A stretch of 19,650 bases of DNA. Source: Pseudomonadota bacterium (GTDB lineage Bacteria; Pseudomonadota; Alphaproteobacteria; Rhodobacterales; Rhodobacteraceae). The position numbers were made by a program, and so were the translations under genes. The stretch is from assembly GCA_027592105.1 (NCBI GenBank), contig JAQCLA010000018.1, positions 1-19,650 on the forward strand. The letters are read 5' to 3'. Under the pieces are notes generated by a model. That model saw nothing but the letters and a program-made list of their open reading frames with translations, was not told the origin of the DNA and did not search any database. This document shows positions 14,045 through 19,650 of this stretch, one piece after another (positions within the stretch are counted from its first letter, which is position 1; each line of letters starts with the position of its first letter).

Positions 14045-15006
14045 GTCTTGTCCTGCTCTGGCTTGGCAGCGGCGCGCGCAGTTTTGCGGCGGGTCGGTTG
14101 GCCTAGGATCCGGTCTGAAAGCCGTAAACCATCGACGACAAGATCGACATCACCGCGCGACAGCTCAGCCGAGGTCACGACGCGCATGGATGCAAGGCTA
14201 TCGGACCCCGCGATCAGTGCCGAAATGGCCTGATGATCCTCGGGGTTAAGGCACAAGACCGCTTGGGTCGCTTGACCGTGGATCCGGTCGGCCAGCGTTT
14301 CGATCCGTTCGACAAAAGCATCGGGTATAGTGTCGATCTCAATACCTGCACGTTCAGAGGCAAGTTTAAGCACAGCCTCGGTTATCTCGGCGCGCAAACT
14401 GGCCATCATCTCGGCGGTCGGATGTTGGAACGCATGCGCGGCTGCCGCGAGGGTCTCGACCGCCGTGGATAAACGCGCCTCTGCCTCTGCTTCTACCTCG
14501 GCACGGATTTGGTCGCGCATCTCCGCGCCGTCCGGCATCGCGGGTGGTGCCACGGCGGGAATTGGGTCGGTCACCACGGCGCCGCTGGTCGGCTGGCGCG
14601 TGGCTTGATCCTCGGCGGGGCTGATCTGGCCTATGTCCAAGTCCTGCGGGTCTTGGGGCGGTTCCTCGGCAAGAACCGCATCCTCAATACCAAGGCTACG
14701 CGTATCGGCGACGGCGGCGGCGGTATCTTCGTCGCCAAGACCCTGCCCCGGCCCAATGATCGTTTGGGGGGCCTCGCTGCTCTGTGCCGCCGCGGCAAGC
14801 GCATCAGCCTTGTCAGCATCACGCCGCAAAAGCGCGAGATCCAACAGGCTTTTGGGGCGGAACGTATCGCCGGTCGGGTGAAGCGGCGTATCTGCAGGAC
14901 GATAGGTTTCCGCACGCGCCGCCGCGATCAGGCGATTGATCTCACTCTCGTCAAGCGGTGCCTTGTCTTGCTGCGGTGCGTCGGGTTTGGTTGCGCTCGG
15001 TTGCAT
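14041..15006 (-). CDS. fliH: Flagellar export ATPase regulator FliH
   Basis: The protein is 321 aa and starts 3 nt after the fliG stop. The N-terminal half is acidic, Gln/Pro/Ala-rich and probably disordered. From about 165 a helical region (DQIRAEVEAEAEARLSTAVE) resembles the peripheral stalk of V/F ATPases. The C-terminal domain follows, containing LASERAGIEIDTIPDAFVER and LCLNPEDHQAISAL, where family members have the (R)hxxHPxD-like strand. It binds FliI and tethers it to FliN. Identity rests on these features and its place between fliG and fliI; it is longer than enteric FliH (about 230). Confidence 0.9.
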   Translation of the reverse strand: MQPSATKPDAPQQDKAPLDESEINRLIAAARAETYRPADTPLHPTGDTFRPKSLLDLALLRRDADKADALAAAAQSSEAPQTIIGPGQGLGDEDTAAAVADTRSLGIEDAVLAEEPPQDPQDLDIGQISPAEDQATRQPTSGAVVTDPIPAVAPPAMPDGAEMRDQIRAEVEAEAEARLSTAVETLAAAAHAFQHPTAEMMASLRAEITEAVLKLASERAGIEIDTIPDAFVERIETLADRIHGQATQAVLCLNPEDHQAISALIAGSDSLASMRVVTSAELSRGDVDLVVDGLRLSDRILGQPTRRKTARAAAKPEQDKT

Positions 15007-15009
15007 GGC

Positions 15010-16053
15010 TTAGACCATTTCGTCGCCGCCGCGCCCGGCCAATACGATTGTTCCATCGTCCGACATTCTGCGCGCGACATTGATAATTTGCTTTTGTGCC
15101 TCTTGCACCTCGGTCAAGCGCACCGGGCCAAGGGCCTCCATCTCGTCCTTGACATTGGCGGCCGCCCGGGTCGACATGCATGCAAAGAGTTTTTCGCGCA
15201 GCAATTCGTCGGCCCCTTTGAGGGCAAGCACCAGCACATCGCTTTCGACCGAGCGCAAGAGCGTTTGCAGCGACCGCTCATCGGACATGACAAGGTTGTC
15301 GAAGACGAACATACTATCTTGGATCGCGGTCATCAGGTCCTTATCGGCCTTCTTGATGTCCTTCATGATCCGCTGTTCCATCGCGGTCTTGGTGAAGTTC
15401 ATGATCTTGGCCGCCGCCTTGACCCCGCCAATCTGCGACGCGCGCAGTGTGGTATTGGCCTTGAACTTGAGCTGCATGACGCGCTCAAGTTCGCGCACCG
15501 CGTCGGGCTGAACAGTTTCGAGCGTAGCGATACGGGTCACAACTTCGGGCTGTAGATCGTGCGGCAAAAGCCCCAACACATCAGCGGCAAGCCCATAATC
15601 GAGATACGAGATAATCAGGGCGACGATCTGTGGATGTTCGTCGATGATCAACTCGGCGATCGAGCGCGCATCCATCCAGTCGAGAATGTCGATGGGCCGC
15701 TCGGAGGAGGAAGGCGTGATGCGGCTGAGAACCGACTGCGCCTTGTCCCCGCCGAGCGCCTTGGTCAAGACGTTGCGAATATAGTTGCCAGCACCAAGAC
15801 CGATGCTTGTTTGTTGCTTGATGATGGCCAGAAACTCGTCAAGCACAAGATTGACCGTTTGCTGATCGACACCTTGCACCGAATACATCGCCGCCCCAAG
15901 ATGCTGCACCTCGCGCGGCGACAGGTTCTTGAGGATCTCGGCGGCTTCATCCTCGCCCAACAGCATCATCAAGATGGCCGATTTCTGCGTGCCGGTGAGC
16001 GTGTCAAAAAGGCGATCCTCTTCGAGATTGCTGATCGTGGCGGCGTCTGGCAT
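15010..16053 (-). CDS. fliG: Flagellar motor switch/rotor protein FliG
   Basis: This 347-aa protein is the rotor protein that meets the stator. The N-terminal FliF-binding domain (about 15-110) starts with LTGTQKSAILMMLLGEDEAA. The middle domain has the EHPQ motif at 139-142 (DEHPQIVALIISYL) that binds FliM. The C-terminal torque domain keeps the charged helix MSDERSLQTLLRSVESDVLV followed by LALKGADELLREKLFACMS, with the Lys, Arg and Asp/Glu positions expected for stator contact. GGAAGAG precedes the ATG. It follows fliF after 54 nt. Confidence 0.97.
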   Translation of the reverse strand: MPDAATISNLEEDRLFDTLTGTQKSAILMMLLGEDEAAEILKNLSPREVQHLGAAMYSVQGVDQQTVNLVLDEFLAIIKQQTSIGLGAGNYIRNVLTKALGGDKAQSVLSRITPSSSERPIDILDWMDARSIAELIIDEHPQIVALIISYLDYGLAADVLGLLPHDLQPEVVTRIATLETVQPDAVRELERVMQLKFKANTTLRASQIGGVKAAAKIMNFTKTAMEQRIMKDIKKADKDLMTAIQDSMFVFDNLVMSDERSLQTLLRSVESDVLVLALKGADELLREKLFACMSTRAAANVKDEMEALGPVRLTEVQEAQKQIINVARRMSDDGTIVLAGRGGDEMV

Positions 16054-16107
16054 GGCATCTCTTCCTTCAAAGTCATTGAACCGGCGCGCTTGCGTCGGCG
16101 CGATCGG

Positions 16108-17841
16108 TCAGGCTTTCTGGTTCAGCTCTTTTTTCATCATCTGCTTGAACACGTTCGATACGCGGCCGGCCTCATCGCCCACAATCATGCGGATGATCGC
16201 GACCTTGTCGTCATAGGTGTTGGCGGTATCGAGCATCTCGAGCGAGATGTTGGATTTCTTCGGCTTCAGCTTGGCCTTGATATCCTCAAGGCTCTCGCCT
16301 TCAGCAACCTCAACGGATTCAAGCGCGTCAGCCTCTTGCTCGGTCATGCCGCCTACCATCGCTCCGCCACCAGAGGGTACAAGCACACGGTTCAGAAGCG
16401 GCCGGATAACCCCAAGAGTGATAACGGCCAGCAACAGCACTGTTACGATCTGTTTGGCGAGGTTCTCAACCCAATCAGTCTGGAACCAGTCTACGGAAAC
16501 ACCTTCAAGTGTCGAGATAAAAGGTTGTGCCGTGACGGTGATGTTATCGCCACGCGTCAGGTTCAGGCCAATGGCGCTACTGACCAGCCGTTCGATATCG
16601 GCCAAGGTTTCGGGCGACATATTTTGCGGCTGCGCGATACCCGTTTCTGGGTCCGTGACCATTTGGGTCCGCAGCAACAGCGCCGCGTCGATTTTGACGA
16701 TACGAGTTGAGGGCGACATCGTCGTCGACACACTGCGGCTGACCTCGTAGTTGCGCACTTCACTGCTGGAACGGTTCTCAGACTGGCCTGCGCCGCCAGG
16801 ATTGGCCCCCTGCCGATCGGCAATCTCGGCCTCGGTCGGGGCCGTGTTCGCGGTGGCACCCGGCACACCGCGGGCTTCGGCATTGGCGGCGACGTCAAGG
16901 GTGTTTTGCTCACTGCGCAGCGCGGTCCCGTCGGGGTCAACGCGCTCTTCGGTCACTTCGTTACGGGTAAAATCGATCTCGATATTGACCTGTGCGTTAA
17001 CGTTGCCCGGCCCCACAATCGGGGTCACAAGCGACTCGATCCGCGAGCGATAGATGCCTTCCAGCCGCATACGGTATTGCAACTGCGTATCCGTCAAGAT
17101 CGAGGCTGGATCATCGAGCGATTTCGACAAAAGCCGTCCCGTTTGATCGATGATCGTGACATTCTCGCGCGCCATGCCAGTCACCGAGGTCGACACGAGG
17201 TTCACAATCGCCTCGACCTGGCCCTCATCAAGCCTGCGGCCCGAGGCCAGCTGCAAAAAGACCGAGGCCGTGGGGGCTTCTTGATGACGCACGAAGGCTG
17301 AACGCTCGGGCAGCGCCAGATGCACCCGCGCCGATTGTATCACCGAAATCTCGTTGATCGAGCGGGCAAGTTCAATCTCTTGGGCTTGCTTGAGGCGGAC
17401 CGTTTCGACCGAGCGCGAGGTGCCCATCGGAATATCGCCAAGCGCCGCGTAACCTTCGGGGGCAGATGTCGGCAAACCTTGTGCCGCAAGGCTTATCCGC
17501 GAACGATGATAATCGCCAACAGGCACCAAGACATCGCCCGTCACAGGATCAAGGGTGACTTCAATCCCAGAATTAGTTAGCGACTCGACGACAGCGGCCT
17601 TGTCGGCTTCGGAAAGCGAGGCATAAAGCGTCGTGCGCGCAGGTTCGAGCATGTAGAGATAAGCCGCCAACCCCATGACGACCGCCAGAGCCGCGACAAT
17701 GGTCGGCATGGCGCGTTGAAACCCCGGCTGCGAGGTGACGTTGCGCACGCTGGCCAGCATATTGCCACCAGATGGCACCAAGCCAGATCCGGCTCCAACG
17801 GCGCCGCGGGTCATCTGTGTCGGTTGGGTCGTCTCTGCCAT
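16108..17841 (-). CDS. fliF: Flagellar MS-ring protein FliF
   Basis: The protein is 577 aa from ATG 17841 (MAETTQPTQ); an in-frame TTG two codons upstream is less likely. It has one membrane helix near residues 45-70 (MPTIVAALAVVMGLAAYLYM), then RBM1/RBM2/RBM3 ring domains in the periplasm. Characteristic segments are QEIELARSINEISVIQSARV and HLALPERSAFVR. A disordered loop (about 300-360) and a second helix near residue 460 (IVTVLLLAVITLGVIRPLL) follow. A C-terminal tail rich in Leu/Lys binds FliG (EKAAIIRMIV-like segment DDKVAIIRMIVGDEAGRV). FliF makes the MS-ring on which the C-ring and export gate assemble. Confidence 0.97.
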   Translation of the reverse strand: MAETTQPTQMTRGAVGAGSGLVPSGGNMLASVRNVTSQPGFQRAMPTIVAALAVVMGLAAYLYMLEPARTTLYASLSEADKAAVVESLTNSGIEVTLDPVTGDVLVPVGDYHRSRISLAAQGLPTSAPEGYAALGDIPMGTSRSVETVRLKQAQEIELARSINEISVIQSARVHLALPERSAFVRHQEAPTASVFLQLASGRRLDEGQVEAIVNLVSTSVTGMARENVTIIDQTGRLLSKSLDDPASILTDTQLQYRMRLEGIYRSRIESLVTPIVGPGNVNAQVNIEIDFTRNEVTEERVDPDGTALRSEQNTLDVAANAEARGVPGATANTAPTEAEIADRQGANPGGAGQSENRSSSEVRNYEVSRSVSTTMSPSTRIVKIDAALLLRTQMVTDPETGIAQPQNMSPETLADIERLVSSAIGLNLTRGDNITVTAQPFISTLEGVSVDWFQTDWVENLAKQIVTVLLLAVITLGVIRPLLNRVLVPSGGGAMVGGMTEQEADALESVEVAEGESLEDIKAKLKPKKSNISLEMLDTANTYDDKVAIIRMIVGDEAGRVSNVFKQMMKKELNQKA

Positions 17842-17881
17842 GCTCAATCCCGTTCCTCTAATTCGCCTTTGCCGCTATGGG

Positions 17882-18196
17882 TCAAACGGGCATGTTCATG
17901 ATGTCTTTGTAGGCGCTCAACGCCTTGTTCCGGACGTTTAGGGTCAGCTGGAAACCAAGCGATGAGACCTGCTGGGCAACCATGACTTTCGCGAGGTTCT
18001 GCTCGGTTCCGGCTTCAAAAGCGGTGCCAAGGGCCGATGCCTCGTTCTGCGCCGAGGCCACGGTTTTTAACCCATCGGCCAGACGTTGCGAAAAATCCGT
18101 GCGTGTGGGCTTCGCCTCCAGCGCTTCATGCGCCTTAGCCAAAGTTTTCAGGTGCGTTTGATCGACCTGAAACTTGAGCCCCCCGATACTGTTCAT
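17882..18196 (-). CDS. fliE: Flagellar hook-basal body junction protein FliE
   Basis: This 104-aa protein is small and helical. It ends in AKVMVAQQVSSLGFQLTLNV and RNKALSAYKDIMNMPV, a textbook FliE C-terminus (family form vxxAlxkAxlsfqxxvqVRNKlvdAYqeImrMqv). FliE joins the MS-ring to the proximal rod and is the first exported substrate. The ATG at 18196 overlaps the fleT stop (ATGA), so the activator and the first structural protein are coupled. It lies 40 nt before fliF. Confidence 0.95.
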   Translation of the reverse strand: MNSIGGLKFQVDQTHLKTLAKAHEALEAKPTRTDFSQRLADGLKTVASAQNEASALGTAFEAGTEQNLAKVMVAQQVSSLGFQLTLNVRNKALSAYKDIMNMPV

Positions 18197-19371
18197 GCTG
18201 CACCCTCCCGAAGGCCGAGCGGCATGGCTTGTTGATCAAGCCAAGCTGGGCGCATCTGCACCGAGCGCCCCGTATCAAGCACGATATCAGCGGCGGTGAT
18301 GCAGCCATCCACATGCAAGACCAAGGCGCGCTGAATGACGTTCTCAAGTTCACGCACATTGCCCGGCCAGTCGTGCCGCACCAAGATATTGGCCGCGTCC
18401 GCCGTCATCCAAGGCAGGGTCGCCCCTGTTTCGGCGTGGCGGCGCAAAAGCCCAACTGCAAGCGGCAAGATATCATCGGGGCGCGCGCAAAGCGGCAATG
18501 TCTCAAGCGGAAAAACGTTGAGCCGATAAAACAGATCTTCACGGAAACTGTTGCGGCGAACCTCTGCAACCATGTCGCGGTTCGTCGTGGCGATCACCCG
18601 GACATCGACAGGGATTTCCTTTTGCACCCCAAGCGGCGTCACGCGGCGTTCTTGCAGTACGCGCAGCAATTTTGATTGAAGCCCGATGGGCATTTCAGAG
18701 ATTTCATCAAGCAACAATGTGCCGCCATCAGCGGCGCGGAAAATGCCGATATTGGCGACCGATGCCCCGGTAAAGGCACCTTTTTCATGGCCGAACATCA
18801 TCGCTTCGAGCATGTTTTCGGGGATTGCGGCACAATTGATCGCGACGAAAGGCTTATCTGCGCGCGGCGAGCGTGCATGGATGAAGCGGGCCAAAACCTC
18901 TTTCCCGGTCCCGGTTGGACCGTTGATCAGCACCGTCACATCGGCACGTGCAACGCGGTCGGCGACGCCCATGAGCTGGCGGCTTGCCTCATCGGCGCAG
19001 ATCATCGCGGAAAGACCAAAGCACAACGTGTCAACAACGATGGCTTGCCCATAGAGTGTGCGCGCCTCTTCTGCACGAAGGCTAAGGCGCTGAAGTTTGC
19101 CCTCAAGCTCTTCGCGAATCGCAAAGGCTGGGGCGGCCTCATCGATCACGGCAACACGCATGGGGCGAAGCGCACGAGCGCGTTCAAGCAGTTTCTGTGT
19201 GCCGCCCATCGCGGCCTCGGCAGCACCGGAGATGACAAGAATCGGGGATTTCTCGGTCGGCTCCGTGGGCCAGCCATCGACAAGCAACACCTCGATCCCG
19301 CGCCTGCGGATCAGCTCTGCAAGCTTTTCTGCGGTCGCAAAGCCCGTTCTGTCCAAAATAATTCTGGTCAC
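18193..19371 (-). CDS. fleT: Sigma-54-dependent activator FleT-like, lacking a DNA-binding domain
   Basis: The 392-aa product starts at GTG 19371 with GGGGG about 6 nt upstream. Residues 1-100 are a poorly conserved N-terminal domain that could be a degenerate receiver, without a clear phospho-acceptor. The AAA+ domain is complete: Walker A GPTGTGKE 151-158, sigma-54-contacting loop GAFTGA 198-203, Walker B LLLDE 219-223, FREDLFYRLN with the arginine finger 277-285, and WPGNVRELEN 335-344. After this only about 48 residues remain, with no Fis-type HTH. R. sphaeroides FleT is likewise an activator without HTH that works as a mixed oligomer with FleQ. FleQ is not in the window and may lie just upstream. 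It heads the fliEFGHIJ unit. Confidence 0.92.
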   Translation of the reverse strand: MTRIILDRTGFATAEKLAELIRRRGIEVLLVDGWPTEPTEKSPILVISGAAEAAMGGTQKLLERARALRPMRVAVIDEAAPAFAIREELEGKLQRLSLRAEEARTLYGQAIVVDTLCFGLSAMICADEASRQLMGVADRVARADVTVLINGPTGTGKEVLARFIHARSPRADKPFVAINCAAIPENMLEAMMFGHEKGAFTGASVANIGIFRAADGGTLLLDEISEMPIGLQSKLLRVLQERRVTPLGVQKEIPVDVRVIATTNRDMVAEVRRNSFREDLFYRLNVFPLETLPLCARPDDILPLAVGLLRRHAETGATLPWMTADAANILVRHDWPGNVRELENVIQRALVLHVDGCITAADIVLDTGRSVQMRPAWLDQQAMPLGLREGAA

Positions 19372-19415
19372 GCATGCCCCCTTTCGAACCCATTGCCCCG
19401 GGCTCGCTAAGAGAA

Positions 19416-19432
19416 GGCAAGAACCAGGCCAA
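19416..19432 (-). promoter_or_regulatory. Sigma-54 promoter for fleT-fliEFGHIJ
   Basis: The minus-strand sequence is TTGGCCTGGTTCTTGCC. It has TTGGC at -24, CTTGC at -12 and exactly 10 bp between GG and GC. Predicted start is near 19405, about 34 nt before the fleT GTG. The -24 element departs from TTGGCAC at its last two bases, so it may be weaker than the fliK promoter. Confidence 0.75.
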
Positions 19433-19480
19433 GCGGGCAGAGCCGATCATGGAAACTTCCGAACTTTCTCATAAATTTTT

Positions 19481-19500
19481 GTTTTTATTTTATTTTTTAA
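19481..19500. promoter_or_regulatory. AT-rich tract upstream of the fleT promoter
   Basis: About 20 bp of almost pure A/T (with long T runs on the plus strand) lies 50-70 bp upstream of the -24 element in an otherwise GC-rich sequence. Placed between the promoter and a perfect palindrome, it would suit DNA bending (IHF-type) during sigma-54 activation. The runs are on the wrong side of the palindrome for an intrinsic terminator in either direction. Role inferred. Confidence 0.4.
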
Positions 19501-19501
19501 G

Positions 19502-19517
19502 ATTCATCCGGATGAAT
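19502..19517. promoter_or_regulatory. Perfect 16-bp palindrome, candidate activator site for fleT
   Basis: ATTCATCCGGATGAAT is a perfect palindrome centred about 105 bp upstream of the predicted fleT start, within the usual range for sigma-54 enhancers. A nearby half-like copy, TATCCGGAAATA (19523-19534), shares the TCCGGA core. A dimeric activator such as FleQ is a candidate ligand; binding is not shown by the sequence alone. Confidence 0.4.
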
Positions 19518-19650
19518 GATTGTATCCGGAAATACCGCAATCCACGGCCTGTCAGAAAATTGGCGGGCGATTGTGATCCCGCGCCGCGCGGTCTAACCAA
19601 GACCTGACACTGCAAAATGCCAATTGCACGTCCGCACCCACCGGTCTCGG

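Noticed and set aside
15559..16710. 383-codon open frame on the plus strand
   Set aside because: It lies antisense to fliG and fliF, whose proteins are unmistakable. Its translation is His/Arg/Asp-rich with no recognisable motif, as expected of a GC-biased shadow frame.
19374..19607. 77-codon plus-strand frame upstream of fleT
   Set aside because: It covers the fleT promoter, the AT tract and the palindrome, starts within the fleT leader without a convincing SD, and its translation resembles no family.
1..19650. CRISPR arrays, tRNA or rRNA genes, IS transposases
   Set aside because: I saw no regularly spaced repeats, no tRNA cloverleaf or rRNA-like segments, and no transposase-like protein. 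The only mobile-like feature is the short palindromic element after rpoN.

Overview
This window holds most of a single-polar-type flagellar cluster from an alphaproteobacterium, most likely a member of Rhodobacterales. The minus strand reads fleT-fliE-fliF-fliG-fliH-fliI-fliJ / fliK-fliL-fliM-fliN / fliO-fliP-fliQ-fliR-flhB, followed by a block of accessory motor genes. An rpoN gene converges on that block, and the first 58 codons of a flagellin gene are divergent from rpoN. A dedicated sigma-54, a FleT-like activator without a DNA-binding domain, sigma-54 promoters in front of fli units and a bitopic MotF-like protein are together the arrangement known from the Fla1 flagellum of Rhodobacter (Cereibacter) sphaeroides. 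That system is thought to have come from a gammaproteobacterium. The species assignment is inference; the flagellar gene identities are clear from the proteins.

Layout from left to right. Positions 1-174 (minus) are the N-terminus of flagellin FliC. Positions 175-537 form a divergent regulatory region with a perfect TTAA-N7-TTAAC CtrA-type box and a TATAAT hexamer facing rpoN. rpoN lies at 538-2019 (plus). Positions 2016-2132 are a 116-117 bp palindromic MITE/REP-like element that overlaps the rpoN stop codon. From 2191 to 5033 (minus) is the accessory module: two small cyclic-nucleotide-binding-like proteins, a PDZ-like membrane protein, a MotF candidate, a four-cysteine mini-protein and a two-helix membrane protein. 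flhB, fliR, fliQ, fliP and fliO (5033-8323) encode the export gate. fliN, fliM, fliL and fliK (8474-12195) encode the C-ring, stator-associated and hook-length proteins. fliJ, fliI, fliH, fliG, fliF and fliE (12289-18196) encode the export ATPase complex, rotor and MS-ring. fleT (18193-19371) heads the long operon. Positions 19372-19650 are its regulatory region.

Regulation can be read from four good -24/-12 (sigma-54) promoters, all with exactly 10 bp between GG and GC. They precede fleT (19416-19432), fliK (12255-12271), fliO (8355-8371) and motF (4642-4658). The motF promoter lies inside the coding sequence of the small cysteine protein. RpoN encoded here would transcribe these units with an activator made of FleT plus a DNA-binding partner (FleQ in R. 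sphaeroides), which is not in the window. Many junctions are ATGA or TGATG/TAATG overlaps (fleT-fliE, fliH-fliI, fliO-fliP, fliR-flhB, flhB through motF, and the two cyclic-nucleotide-binding-like genes), which suggests translational coupling.

The least described part is the downstream accessory module at 2191-5033. It combines a probable motor-rotation factor with proteins of unknown role.
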